A stretch of DNA of 41,282 nucleotides from CAZBDV01 sp964490765 (GCA_964490765.1 CAZBDV010000017.1:1-41282), one strand, 5' to 3'. Counted from the first letter of the stretch, positions 1 through 8,828 are shown. Numbers and translations: made by a program. The notes: generated by a model from the letters alone, not told the origin.

Positions 1-52
1 CGCTGACCTCATGACTGCCAGTCATGCGCTCTCCCAGCTGAGCTAATGCCCC
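1..52 (-). tRNA. tRNA-Ala(GGC), 3' part cut by window start
   Basis: Read on the minus strand, the 5' end begins GGGGCAT, followed by a D arm with stem GCTC/GAGC. The anticodon stem is CATGA/TCATG around the loop CTGGCAG, which gives anticodon GGC. Only about 52 nt lie inside the window; the T arm and 3' acceptor strand are beyond position 1. Confidence 0.93.
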
Positions 53-448
53 ACTCGGGTTAAAAATTATTTCCTCTCAGTTTTCGTCAAGTATAATCAG
101 GCTATTACGCTGAAAATGTGATTCGATGTCCTGAGTTCAAGTTTTGTGAAGTATAGTATTATAGAGTCTCTGTTGGCGGTAACCATAGGGGAGGATGGGA
201 GGCGGAGCCGGCCGACTCGTAGAGTACTCAAAAGTTGATAAGAACAGGATCTTATGATCGGGCTGTCCAGAACTATAGTTTCATTGGCTCACCTGAACAG
301 GGCCTTTAATCGCAGGCTTCTTTCTAATTTGAAGCATAACTTGTGTTACCAGAAGGACTGATAGTTTTTTATTGACATAAGGGAGAGAGAGATAATTTGA
401 AGTGATATCGAAAATAAGCTATAAAACGGAGAGTGAAGCTGAGATATT
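53..448. other. Intergenic region between divergent tRNA-Ala and yggS
   Basis: No convincing gene is seen here. The segment must hold the tRNA-Ala promoter (minus strand) and the yggS operon promoter (plus strand). Weak candidates are TTGACG on the minus strand (85-90) with TAATTT (64-69) 15 nt away, and TTGACA at 372-377 with TAATTT at 393-398, also 15 nt apart. Both spacers are short, so support is low. A GC-rich patch near 196-220 contains the palindrome GCCGGC but no clear RNA fold. Confidence 0.4.
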
Positions 449-1186
449 ATGGACAGGCTAACTGAGAGACTAAGAGATAATTACAGGGAGATAGAAGAGA
501 AGATAGCTACTACAGCTACGAAAGCGGGTATATCATCCAAGACAATCAGAATTGTCGCTGTGACGAAAACTCATCCGGTAGAGGTGATCGATGCCGGGCT
601 CAGGGCTGGTATCAGGATAATTGGAGAGAACAAGGTTCAGGAAGCAGAAGCCAAGATACCGGAGTTACAGGAACCTTTTGAAGAATTTCACTATATTGGC
701 CATCTGCAAAAGAACAAGGTCAATAAATTGTTGAGATTAAGGCCTTCCCTGATCCATTCCATTGATAAATTAAAGACAGCAGAGAGTTTGAACCGCTCTC
801 TAGCCCGGGAGGGTCAGCAGCAGAAGGTCTTGATTCAGGTCAATACATCGGGAGAGGAGAGTAAATTCGGGCTCCCGGCCGACTATCCACTGCTCAGAGA
901 TTTTACCGGTAAGTTAAGCGAGTTAAAACATCTGGAAGTTTTTGGTTTGATGACAATCGGGAAATTTACCGACAATGAAAGAGAGATCAGAGAGTGCTTC
1001 ATTCTGCTTCGCCGTTACTTCGAATCTCTACAAAAAGAAGATATTTCAGGTATCCGGATGGAGATTTTGTCTATGGGTATGTCCGGTGATTATCTAATTG
1101 CGGTGGAGGAAGGTGCCAATTTGTTGCGTATAGGAACGGCAATATTCGGGCAGCGAAACTATAATAAAGAAACAGGAGCGGAATGA
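449..1186 (+). CDS. yggS: YggS/PROSC-family pyridoxal phosphate homeostasis protein
   Basis: This is a cytoplasmic PLP-binding protein of the YggS/PLPBP family, which buffers free pyridoxal 5'-phosphate and has an alanine-racemase-like TIM-barrel fold without known enzymatic activity. The PLP lysine is K40 in VAVTKTHP. Other family blocks are GENKVQEAEAKI, HYIGHLQKNKVNKLL, FGLMTIG, LSMGMSGDY and the C-terminal LRIGTAIFGQRNY. At 245 residues it is slightly longer than usual (about 220-235). It heads a tightly packed plus-strand series; its stop codon overlaps the start of the next gene, so the two are probably translationally coupled. No strong Shine-Dalgarno sequence precedes ATG 449; a GGAGAG lies about 15 nt upstream. 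Confidence 0.95.
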   Translation: MDRLTERLRDNYREIEEKIATTATKAGISSKTIRIVAVTKTHPVEVIDAGLRAGIRIIGENKVQEAEAKIPELQEPFEEFHYIGHLQKNKVNKLLRLRPSLIHSIDKLKTAESLNRSLAREGQQQKVLIQVNTSGEESKFGLPADYPLLRDFTGKLSELKHLEVFGLMTIGKFTDNEREIRECFILLRRYFESLQKEDISGIRMEILSMGMSGDYLIAVEEGANLLRIGTAIFGQRNYNKETGAE

Positions 1187-1788
1187 TGTTACCAGTACCA
1201 GTGACAGTAGGATTATTGATCATAGTATCATATGCGATCGGTTGTTTCTCGACTGCCCGAGTCATAGCCCGTCATTTCAGGCAGCTCAATATCTACAAGA
1301 TCGGCACAGGGCATCCCGACACTGAGAATATCTATCTCAATGTCAGTAAAGTTATGGGTGTAATGGTAGGGATAGTTGATCTGGGCAAGATCTATCTCTA
1401 TCTACTGATACTGGAGACGGTATTTCTCCGGATCCAGCCAGCAGTTGTAGAAGATTTAAATCTCTTAATGCTATTCGGTTTTGCTATGATTGTAGGGCAT
1501 TGTCTTCCGATAACCAACAGATTCAAGGGGGGTAGAGGCCTGTTTACTTACATCGGTTTTGCTGCCTATTTCGTTTTCTGGCCGATGTTAATTGTTTCGT
1601 TTCTCGCGGTCATAGTAATTATAGCCTTCAAGCAGATCCGCTTTGCTCAGTTCATGATCGTCCTGATGCCACCTTTTGTAAGTTATCTCTTTCCCGAACT
1701 ACGGCATTTCTTTCCCAGATTGCTTCTGTTTGCCGTTTTGATGGGTATAATGAACTTTTTTGTCTCCAAACAATTGGGAGAGATGTGA
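1183..1788 (+). CDS. PlsY-like glycerol-3-phosphate acyltransferase family membrane protein (divergent)
   Basis: This is a polytopic inner-membrane protein of about 200 residues, the usual length for PlsY, which transfers an acyl group from acyl-phosphate to glycerol-3-phosphate in phospholipid synthesis. The third PlsY block is recognisable (GHCLPITNRFKGGRGLFTYIG region, canonical GHxxPxxxxFxGGKG). The second block, normally GSGNxGATN, is degraded to IGTGHPDTENIY, and the N-terminal block has GCFSTARVIAR. Active-site chemistry may therefore differ. ATG 1183 overlaps the yggS stop. A second ATG at 1186 lies 7 nt after AGGAG (1174-1178) and is an equally good start. The next gene begins 7 nt downstream. 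It could be a specialised acyltransferase rather than the housekeeping PlsY. Confidence 0.72.
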   Translation: MMLPVPVTVGLLIIVSYAIGCFSTARVIARHFRQLNIYKIGTGHPDTENIYLNVSKVMGVMVGIVDLGKIYLYLLILETVFLRIQPAVVEDLNLLMLFGFAMIVGHCLPITNRFKGGRGLFTYIGFAAYFVFWPMLIVSFLAVIVIIAFKQIRFAQFMIVLMPPFVSYLFPELRHFFPRLLLFAVLMGIMNFFVSKQLGEM

Positions 1789-1795
1789 GTAGAAT

Positions 1796-2920
1796 ATGAG
1801 CGATATAAAAGTTACTAAGATAAAAAAGAAGAAGGATGTAAAGCGCTTTGTCAAATTCCCTTTCTCCCTGTACAGGAATGATCCCTGCTGGGTGCCTCCT
1901 CTGATCACTGACCAGGTCAAGTTCTTTCGGCCGACCAGGAATCCCTATTTCGATCATTCGGAAGTGCAGCTTTTTCTGGCAGAAGAGGGTGATCAGATCG
2001 TAGGGAGGATAACAGCCCACACGAACAGGCAGCATAATGTCTTTCACGAGGACAGGGTCGGTTTCTTCGGATTTTTTGAGGCTGTCGATGATCCTCGTGT
2101 AAGCAGGCTACTTCTGGATAAGGCCTCAGCCTGGTTGAAGGAGCGGGGTTGTGATACTATCAGAGGGCCGATGAATCTCTCTGTCAATGATGAGTGCGGC
2201 CTGCTCGTCGAAGGATTTTCCACACCACCCTTTATTATGATGCCGCACAATCATACCTATTATGAGCGGCTCATTCTCGAACAGGGTTTTGCCAAGAGTA
2301 AAGATCTCTATGCTTATCATATGGTAAGTGATAAGATGTCGGAACGATTAGAGAGATTTGCCGATCTCATAGCGAGGAAAGGGGAGATCAGGATTCGCTC
2401 ACTCTCCGGTAAAAGGGGGGAACTGAAAAAGGATCTCGAGACTATCTTTACCCTTTACCGTTCAGCCTGGGAGAGGAACTGGGGATTTGTGCCAATGACC
2501 GGGAAGGAGTTTGATCATCTCGTAGCCACTCTGCTACCGGTAGTTGATCCCGATCTGGTTTTTATTGCTTTTTATCGTGATAAGCCTGTCGGTTTTTCTG
2601 TAGGTTTGCCCGATTATAATGTCATACTCAAAAAAATGAACGGGCATATCCTTCCGTTTGGCTTCCTGAAAGCGTTGTATTACAAATCAAAGATCAAAAG
2701 GTTACGTGTATTGGTAATGGGCTTGCTTAAGGAGTACCAGAAGAGAGGAATAGACGGGTTATTTTATTATCATACGATGAAAAACGGCCAGGCAAAGGGG
2801 TATAACGAAGGCGAGTTCTCCTGGGTCCTGGAGGATAATATCGAGATGAACAATGTCGCCCAGAAGCTGGGAGCGAAGGTGCATAAGGTATATAGGATAT
2901 TCGACAAGAGGCTGGACTGA
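1796..2920 (+). CDS. YghO-like GNAT-superfamily acyltransferase
   Basis: This 374-residue protein matches from memory the widespread YghO-like GNAT family. It has an N-terminal LYRNDPCWVPPL motif, PYFDHSEVQLFLAE, a GNAT-like VGRI strand, the strongly conserved RGPMNLSVNDECGLLVEGF block (near residues 123-141), MPHNHTYY, and a second C-terminal acyltransferase-like half ending in GAKVHKVYRIF. No signal peptide or membrane segment is evident, so it is probably cytosolic or membrane-peripheral. Some members of this family have been assigned as bacterial ceramide synthases (N-acylation of a sphingoid base); I recall this for Caulobacter but could not check it. Flanking PlsY-like and PAP2 genes support a lipid role. 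Substrate is inferred, not shown. Confidence 0.7.
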   Translation: MSDIKVTKIKKKKDVKRFVKFPFSLYRNDPCWVPPLITDQVKFFRPTRNPYFDHSEVQLFLAEEGDQIVGRITAHTNRQHNVFHEDRVGFFGFFEAVDDPRVSRLLLDKASAWLKERGCDTIRGPMNLSVNDECGLLVEGFSTPPFIMMPHNHTYYERLILEQGFAKSKDLYAYHMVSDKMSERLERFADLIARKGEIRIRSLSGKRGELKKDLETIFTLYRSAWERNWGFVPMTGKEFDHLVATLLPVVDPDLVFIAFYRDKPVGFSVGLPDYNVILKKMNGHILPFGFLKALYYKSKIKRLRVLVMGLLKEYQKRGIDGLFYYHTMKNGQAKGYNEGEFSWVLEDNIEMNNVAQKLGAKVHKVYRIFDKRLD

Positions 2921-3855
2921 TGAAGAAGAAAGGGTTGTTACCGATAGATCTGATAACCTTCGGATTTATTTTATTTAAACTGATCTATGTATTTTTCGGA
3001 CGGCAGAGGATAGAGAATCCCTGGATGCATCTGGTAATATTACTTCTGATTGTTATAGCAATAGTTGTTGTTATCACTGTTTATAACAAAAATAGGGGAT
3101 GGTTGATTGACTTTCTCCGTTACTGGTATCCACTGATACTATTCACATATTTCTTTGAGCTTTCGACAAAAGTGAACCTGGTGATTTTCCCTGAATATCT
3201 GGATCCCTTCTTTATGCGGATAGACAGGTTGATATTTGGTTACCAGCCGGTAATAGTCTGGAGAGAAGCGCTGGATCATATACTAATCAGAGAACTGCTC
3301 TATTTTGCCTACTTCAGTTATTACTTAGTTGTTCCGGGAATGGCCTTTCTCACCTATTTCAAAAAACGGGAGTGTTTTGAACGGTATGTATTCATCCTCT
3401 CTTTTGTCTTCTATATCTGTTACATTACATATGCCATTCTCCCCGTTATGGGTGGTAAGTATCTGCTTGGTGTGCCTGCCTGGATAACCAATTATGCAGG
3501 TGGTCCCTTCCAGCACATTATGGCCTTTATATACCGGAGTTCTGCCCATAGCGGTGCTGCCTTCCCCAGTTCACACGTGGCGGTTTCTGTTGTAGTCAAT
3601 CTGGCAGCCTTGCAGTATTTCCGTAAACTCGGCTACTGGCTGATACCGCTGACTATCCTGCTCACTATATCGACAGTATACTGTCATTATCACTATTTTA
3701 TCGACACGGTTTTCGGGCTCTTTTACGGAGTGGGTTTCTATTTTGCCGGAGCTGTTCTCTACGCCAGTATGAAACGGAATGAGATGTTCGGAACCCTTCT
3801 GGAGAAGGCCAGGCAAAGTATTGACGTACAAGGGGGTGAAGTGTGCGATACATAA
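2920..3855 (+). CDS. PAP2-superfamily membrane protein, inositol phosphorylceramide synthase-like
   Basis: This is an integral membrane protein of 311 residues with several hydrophobic segments. The catalytic histidine motif is GAAFPSSHVAVS (H219), and the second is CHYHYFIDTVFG (H256/H258, D262), the H-H-D arrangement of the Aur1/IPC-synthase-like PAP2 subfamily (PAP2_3) rather than classic PA phosphatases with KxxxxxxRP. The upstream IDRLIFGYQP is also typical of that branch. Such enzymes move phospho-headgroups (for example phosphoinositol) between lipids at the outer face of the inner membrane, or dephosphorylate lipid phosphates. The ATG overlaps the previous stop (TGATG at 2918-2922), so it is coupled to the GNAT acyltransferase gene. 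A simple lipid phosphatase role remains possible. Confidence 0.8.
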   Translation: MKKKGLLPIDLITFGFILFKLIYVFFGRQRIENPWMHLVILLLIVIAIVVVITVYNKNRGWLIDFLRYWYPLILFTYFFELSTKVNLVIFPEYLDPFFMRIDRLIFGYQPVIVWREALDHILIRELLYFAYFSYYLVVPGMAFLTYFKKRECFERYVFILSFVFYICYITYAILPVMGGKYLLGVPAWITNYAGGPFQHIMAFIYRSSAHSGAAFPSSHVAVSVVVNLAALQYFRKLGYWLIPLTILLTISTVYCHYHYFIDTVFGLFYGVGFYFAGAVLYASMKRNEMFGTLLEKARQSIDVQGGEVCDT

Positions 3856-4904
3856 GATTGAGAGTCTTTCATATCCTCCTGTTTAAACTGTTCATACTGC
3901 CAGTTATGGCGAATCTCTCGGCCATAACGTTTCCGGTCAGCTTCTATGACTATCAGTCGTTCAGCAACGGTTATTCTGCTGAAGTTGCAGGTACAGGAGG
4001 ATTGAACCTGACCCGGCCGCACAGTACCCATGCGGCATATTACAATCCGGCATTACTCGCTTTCAGGGATAGAACGACTGTTACCCTGACATATCGTTAC
4101 AATTTCGAGAAGAGCCGGGTTTATGATAACCTGCAGATGCCGGAACATAGTAGTATTGACTGGTATAAAGAGGATTTCTGTTATCTCGGTATCGACAGTG
4201 AAAATGTCGGTTTCTCCTATCTTTCCTTAGCCAACCTTCAACTGGACAGGATGGTCGAGGCAAACGATTTCAGAGAACGTCACTATATCGATTATTACCT
4301 CAACGGTTATCGGCTCTCTTTTGCCGACAGGTCAGGACTGTTAGCCTTTGGCCTGAATCTCACCCTGTTGAGCGGGCGGGTTGTATATTTCCGTGATTCT
4401 TCACAGATTGAGGGTAAAGATGATGGTTTAGCAAAAGATTTTATTGATTCTCGTGGCTGGGGATATAATATCGATTTCGGTGCGGCCGTTAAAAGTGGAT
4501 ATTTGAGTTATGGCCTGACAGTCCCCAATATCCTGAGCCGGGTTTACTGGCGTGACAATCCAGATCATTCACTGCAGAGAAGATTTAATCTCGGCCTGCA
4601 ATACGGGTCAGACGATGATTTTGTTACGTTTGGGCTCTCCAGAGAGTTCAACTTCTCTGCTGATTCGACCTATCATTTAGGTGTTCAGCAACTGCTCAGT
4701 TTCGGGCTGCTGCGCGGTGATTATCAGTTCGTCCCGCTCAGGCTGGGGCTCTTTTCCGAAAAATTCAAGAGAATAAAGGATCTCGGTTACAGTATCGGGA
4801 CTGGATACAATTATAAGGTTGTTCAAATAGATATCTCCTACACGATGCTCAATCAGGAGAATAAACGACATACTGTATTGATGACACTCTCGCTCGGTCT
4901 CTAA
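3843..4904 (+). CDS. PorV/UPF0164-like outer-membrane beta-barrel protein
   Basis: This 353-residue protein has a hydrophobic N-terminal export signal followed by repeated amphipathic beta strands and a C-terminal strand ending in MTLSLGL, a pattern expected of an outer-membrane barrel. Near residues 49-80, GTGGLNLTRPHSTHAAYYNPALLAF matches the opening of PorV/UPF0164-family barrels (aGtGga... YNPAgLa). PorV in type IX secretion is an outer-membrane shuttle for exported proteins, but this family is broad and no other T9SS genes lie in this window. Translation probably starts at GTG 3843, 6 nt after AGGGGG (3831-3836) and inside the end of the PAP2 gene, so it is the last member of the 449-4904 cluster. 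Confidence 0.68.
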   Translation: MRYIRLRVFHILLFKLFILPVMANLSAITFPVSFYDYQSFSNGYSAEVAGTGGLNLTRPHSTHAAYYNPALLAFRDRTTVTLTYRYNFEKSRVYDNLQMPEHSSIDWYKEDFCYLGIDSENVGFSYLSLANLQLDRMVEANDFRERHYIDYYLNGYRLSFADRSGLLAFGLNLTLLSGRVVYFRDSSQIEGKDDGLAKDFIDSRGWGYNIDFGAAVKSGYLSYGLTVPNILSRVYWRDNPDHSLQRRFNLGLQYGSDDDFVTFGLSREFNFSADSTYHLGVQQLLSFGLLRGDYQFVPLRLGLFSEKFKRIKDLGYSIGTGYNYKVVQIDISYTMLNQENKRHTVLMTLSLGL

Positions 4905-4985
4905 CAAAGAGTGAGCCAGAAATAAAAAGTTATACAGAAAATCATATTACGTTGTTAACAGTAAACTGGCAGGTATAAAGCAATT

Positions 4986-6935
4986 ATGTTTCTATCGTTT
5001 CTAAATTCGGGCATACTGTTTCTGACGGCAGCAGTCGCAGTACCGATATTGATATATCTCTTCATCTCAAAAAAACCGAGACGGGTCATTTTCAGTTCAA
5101 TCCGACACATAAAAGCGAGTCAGAAGAAACAGAAGAGTAAGATAAAACTGAAGAACCTGCTTCTACTTATCATCAGATGTTTGATAATACTGCTCACGAT
5201 ACTTGCCCTTGCCCGTCCTGCAATCAAGACTCCTCTGTTAGAGAGATGGAGCAGGCATTCTCAGACAGCGGTTGCAATTATTTTAGATACTTCATACAGT
5301 ATGGACTATCTGGTTGATACCAGAACAGAACTGGAGCGTGGTAAGGAGATCATCCAGCAGATAAACAGTCAGCTTACTGACCGCGATGTAGCCGTCCTGC
5401 TAACCTCTGACAATGATTGGAATATGCTTCATTCCAGTCTGAGTTATGGAGGTATTAACGAAGATATTCTCGGGAGTATAGATATTACGGCTGTTCCTTT
5501 ACCCCTGGATGATCTGCTGGAGATAGCTTCTGAACGGCTGGTTGAGAGTCAGGTGATGAACAGGGAGATCTATGTAATCAGTGATTACCGGAAACAGGAT
5601 ATTCCTTCCGAGTTCGATTATCCGGTTCTCTTCATCCCTACATCAGACCTGGAGGAGCGGAATAATTTAAGCTGTCAGAATGCCAGGCTCGTGGAAGATT
5701 TTGTCGAAAAGAAACTGGAACATCGCATAACTTTCGAAGTTGTCAATCATTCACCGTTTTCACAACAGGATGTTATCTGCCAGCTTGTAGTCAATGAACG
5801 GACAGAGGCAGAAAAGGTGGTCAACCTGCAACCTGGTCAGCGATTGAGCGAGTATTTCGATATCAGGGTAGAAGAATCCGGATGGTATCGGGGTTATGTA
5901 GCAGTCAGGAATGAGCGGTTACCATACGATAACCGGAGTTATTTCTCCTTCTACAGTGAGCAGAATCCGCAGGTGGCCGTGATCACTGACAGGGACGAAC
6001 TGCCACTACCCATAATCTCTATACTGGAGATATTCACAGGGAGTTTATCCAATATCGATCTTTTGAGTGACGATAACCTTAATTTTGAGAGGATTGAGCC
6101 TTATAATTTCGTGTTAGTTTACGAGAAAACCGTTCTATCCCCGAGGCTGCAATTTCTTTTCGATCGAATGAATCGGGAACAGAAGGGTATTCTCCATCTC
6201 GTTTCAGATAATATAAGCGAGGAATGGAAGGGTTATTATCGGGACGTCTTTGATGTCGAAATTCAGGATTATTCAGATGAAGAGATACGAAGAGTGACCT
6301 ATGTAAACCGCTATCATCCTATTATGTCCGCTTTTAGTGAAGAGGATGTGCGGATGGTTGAACTCCGGTCATTCTGGAAGAGCAGGCATGGGGGTAGAGG
6401 GAATCCAATCCTGCAGAGTGAGCAATACCCACTCGTTCTCGAAAATGAGAGGGAAATACTATGGTTGTTCAATGCAGGAGATTTGCGTAACAGGATTATA
6501 CTCGATCCTGTTTTCCCGATTTTGGCCTACAGAACCTTCCTCTACTCAGCATATATCGATTTCCCCAAAACAAAGGTAGGCGAAAGAATAATGCTGCCGA
6601 CAGGAAGTATTATTCTTCCCGACGGCGAAGAATATACCACCAATGTTTCTCATTACTATCTCAATGAGCCGGGTATCTATCAACTACCGCTTACCGATGA
6701 TGAAACCAGATTTCTGGCCACCAATATAGAATACAAATTCAGTGATTACGAGCGTCTGCAACCTGAATCTATCACCGAGACAAATTTCTACTTCCCGGAA
6801 GGGAACTGGCAGGATGAGATTCTTAGAAGCCGTTACGGCTTTGAGATCTGGAAAATTCTCTTTGCTTTTGTCCTCTTGCTTATAGCACTGGAGATCTTTA
6901 TCGTCAAGAAACAGGAGAAGAGGGGAGAGGGATAA
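4986..6935 (+). CDS. BatA-domain VWA membrane protein
   Basis: This 649-residue inner-membrane protein begins with a BatA-type N-terminus: a membrane helix (about 9-28), the basic PRRVIFSSIRHIKASQKKQKS stretch, a second helix (about 56-77), then LARPAI. A von Willebrand A domain follows with a MIDAS motif D101-T-S-Y-S (D101, S103, S105). A long mixed extracytoplasmic region follows, and the protein ends with a membrane helix (about 620-640) and a basic tail. BatA-domain proteins are often encoded near MoxR ATPases in Bacteroidota and relatives; no MoxR or DUF58 gene is present here, so this one stands alone. Its role is unknown; a scaffold or chaperone role at the membrane is inferred. Confidence 0.78.
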   Translation: MFLSFLNSGILFLTAAVAVPILIYLFISKKPRRVIFSSIRHIKASQKKQKSKIKLKNLLLLIIRCLIILLTILALARPAIKTPLLERWSRHSQTAVAIILDTSYSMDYLVDTRTELERGKEIIQQINSQLTDRDVAVLLTSDNDWNMLHSSLSYGGINEDILGSIDITAVPLPLDDLLEIASERLVESQVMNREIYVISDYRKQDIPSEFDYPVLFIPTSDLEERNNLSCQNARLVEDFVEKKLEHRITFEVVNHSPFSQQDVICQLVVNERTEAEKVVNLQPGQRLSEYFDIRVEESGWYRGYVAVRNERLPYDNRSYFSFYSEQNPQVAVITDRDELPLPIISILEIFTGSLSNIDLLSDDNLNFERIEPYNFVLVYEKTVLSPRLQFLFDRMNREQKGILHLVSDNISEEWKGYYRDVFDVEIQDYSDEEIRRVTYVNRYHPIMSAFSEEDVRMVELRSFWKSRHGGRGNPILQSEQYPLVLENEREILWLFNAGDLRNRIILDPVFPILAYRTFLYSAYIDFPKTKVGERIMLPTGSIILPDGEEYTTNVSHYYLNEPGIYQLPLTDDETRFLATNIEYKFSDYERLQPESITETNFYFPEGNWQDEILRSRYGFEIWKILFAFVLLLIALEIFIVKKQEKRGEG

Positions 6936-6963
6936 TCCGCTCCAGTATACTTCTCGTTTTTTA

Positions 6964-6991
6964 TTGACCAATTACCCCCCTCTTTTAATTT
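6964..6991 (+). promoter_or_regulatory. Weak candidate promoter before the M24 peptidase
   Basis: TTGACC (6964-6969) is followed after 16 nt by TAATTT (6986-6991). The -35 box is good, but the -10 box matches TATAAT in only half its positions. It lies in the 85-nt gap between the VWA gene and the peptidase gene. Confidence 0.25.
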
Positions 6992-7020
6992 TTTGTTAAC
7001 AACCACTAATGGAGTTAATT

Positions 7021-8256
7021 ATGAAAAAGCTTTTGGCCGAAAGACGTGAAAAGTTGAATGCTACTCTGGAGAATAATAGCCTTATCTTACTATTTGCCGC
7101 TACTGATGACAGCATATCGTTTTTACAGAACAAGAATTTCTATTACTTTACAGGGCTGGAGATACCGGAAGCCATTCTTATGATGGCTAAGAAGGATGGT
7201 AAGCTTTTTTCTTATCTCTTTATCGAGAGGACAATACCTGAGAGGATCGTCTGGGAAGGAGCCAAAATGAGTAAGGAGTCTGCCGAAAAAAAGAGCGGAA
7301 TCGACAGGGTTTTTTATCTCGATGAATTTGAAAAAGTACTTGCTTCACAACTCGGGTCGGTTGAACGGGTATTTGTTGAGATAGAACATCACCAGTTAAA
7401 TCAACCCCTGGACAAACCACTCTATTATACTGAACAACTGAGAATGAGGAATCCTCATATCAGCTTCTTCCCGGTAAGTAAGCTTATCAATCCATTGAGA
7501 ATGATCAAGGATGAATGGGAGGTCGAACAGCTGAAGAAGGCTATAGATGTCACCGGTAAAGGATTAAACAGGGTATTCAGGGAAACCCGCTCCGGTATGT
7601 ACGAGTATCAACTCGAGGCGATGTTGCAGTACGAAATGATATCACACGGACTGAAGAACTGGGGATTCAGGCCTATAGTAGCTACTGGCAAAAATGGTGT
7701 AACCCTTCACTACAGCCAGAACAGTGATAAGATTGCCAGAAATGATCTTGTCCTCATCGATGTTGGTGCTCTCTGTAATAATTACAGCGCAGATATCACA
7801 AGGACCTTTCCGGTCGCCTCCAGCTTTACCAGACGGCAGAAAGAGGTTTACACCGAGGTCCTGAAAGCTCAGGAGGGGATCATCAATATCATTGAACCGG
7901 GAATAACCCTGAAAGAACTGAACAAGAAAACCGTAGAATTTCTGACTGAATCGTTGATCAAGTTGAAGGTGATCAAGAAAGAAGAGGATTACAAAAAGTA
8001 TTATATGCATTCGGTATCCCATTTTCTGGGAATGGACGCCCATGATGTTTCGATTTATTTTGCTGACTCCATACTGGAGCCGGGTAATGTCATAACTGTG
8101 GAGCCGGGCCTCTATATAGAAGAGGAGGGTATAGGGATCAGAATCGAAGATGATGTGCTGGTAACCGAAGGGGGGTGTGAAGTCCTCTCTTCTGGCATAC
8201 CCAAACAGGTAGAGGAGCTCGAGTCTCTTAGGAAAAAGAGCCTGGAGAAGAAATGA
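7021..8256 (+). CDS. pepP: Xaa-Pro aminopeptidase, M24B metallopeptidase
   Basis: This is a cytoplasmic metallopeptidase that removes an N-terminal residue preceding proline. The N-terminal creatinase-like domain contains the FYYFTGLEIPEA segment. The C-terminal pita-bread domain carries all five metal ligands: D247 (LIDVGA), D258 (SADITRTFP, the usual 11-residue step), H334 (HSVSHFLGMDAHDV), E361 (VEPGLYIE) and E376 (IRIEDDVLV). I place the start at ATG 7021 (MKKLLAERREK) because GGAG at 7011-7014 lies 6 nt before it. An in-frame ATG at 7009 overlaps that ribosome-binding site and is less likely. The last codons overlap coaD by 4 nt. Confidence 0.93.
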   Translation: MKKLLAERREKLNATLENNSLILLFAATDDSISFLQNKNFYYFTGLEIPEAILMMAKKDGKLFSYLFIERTIPERIVWEGAKMSKESAEKKSGIDRVFYLDEFEKVLASQLGSVERVFVEIEHHQLNQPLDKPLYYTEQLRMRNPHISFFPVSKLINPLRMIKDEWEVEQLKKAIDVTGKGLNRVFRETRSGMYEYQLEAMLQYEMISHGLKNWGFRPIVATGKNGVTLHYSQNSDKIARNDLVLIDVGALCNNYSADITRTFPVASSFTRRQKEVYTEVLKAQEGIINIIEPGITLKELNKKTVEFLTESLIKLKVIKKEEDYKKYYMHSVSHFLGMDAHDVSIYFADSILEPGNVITVEPGLYIEEEGIGIRIEDDVLVTEGGCEVLSSGIPKQVEELESLRKKSLEKK

Positions 8257-8750
8257 AGAACAAGGCAATTTATCCCGGAACATTCGACCCTATAACTTAC
8301 GGACACATTGATATCCTCAAAAAAGCTACCAATATCTTTGAAAAAGTCATCCTGGCAGTTGCCGAAGATTCGGGTAAGGATAATCTCTTCACTACTGATG
8401 AGAGAGTCAAACTCTGTAAGAATGGAGTGAAGAATATAGAGCGGGTCGAAGTCGTTAAATTCAGTGGCCTGGTTGTCGAATATGCCTACTCGATCAAGGC
8501 AATTGCTATGATCAGAGGGTTGAGAGCTGTATCCGATTTCGAATATGAATTACAGTTAGCCCTGATGAACAGACAACTCAACCCTAAAATCGATACCATA
8601 TTCCTGATACCAGATTATAAATATTTCTATCTCAGCTCCAGTTTGATTAAACAGATAATTAAGCTGGGTGGAGATATCAGGGACTTCGTGCCTGCTGCAG
8701 TTAAAAATGCACTCAAAGAACGTTACTCTAAACTCGGCAGTACTTCTTAA
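8253..8750 (+). CDS. coaD: Pantetheine-phosphate adenylyltransferase
   Basis: CoaD catalyses the ATP-dependent adenylylation of 4'-phosphopantetheine to dephospho-CoA, the penultimate step of CoA synthesis. The 165-residue protein has the expected family length. It shows the nucleotidyltransferase motif YPGTFDPITYGHIDI with the catalytic H18, the RGLRAVSDFEYE block and the C-terminal LSSSLIKQI (ISSTxVR-like) motif. Its ATG overlaps the end of the peptidase gene (ATGA), so the pair is probably co-translated. Confidence 0.97.
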   Translation: MKNKAIYPGTFDPITYGHIDILKKATNIFEKVILAVAEDSGKDNLFTTDERVKLCKNGVKNIERVEVVKFSGLVVEYAYSIKAIAMIRGLRAVSDFEYELQLALMNRQLNPKIDTIFLIPDYKYFYLSSSLIKQIIKLGGDIRDFVPAAVKNALKERYSKLGSTS

Positions 8751-8803
8751 GAACTTCGAGATAGAAGATATTAAGAGAATAGTCCCACGTTTAAGATAAC
8801 ACG

Positions 8804-8828
8804 TTTCGCCTGTAAGCCGCAGGCAAAA
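8804..8828 (+). terminator. Possible weak terminator after coaD
   Basis: An inverted repeat GCCTG (8808-8812)/CAGGC (8820-8824) with a 7-nt loop extends through one mismatch to TTT/AAA. Only a weak T-rich stretch (CTCTTTATT) follows about 7 nt later, so termination efficiency is doubtful. Confidence 0.33.

Noticed and set aside
6915..6955. GAGAAG...CTTCTC inverted repeat before T6 as a terminator of the VWA gene
   Set aside because: The stem is only 6 bp with a 29-nt loop and overlaps the coding end; too weak to call.
7642..8283. 213-codon antisense frame across the M24 peptidase gene
   Set aside because: The plus strand encodes a complete peptidase with all metal ligands; the antisense frame is a by-product.
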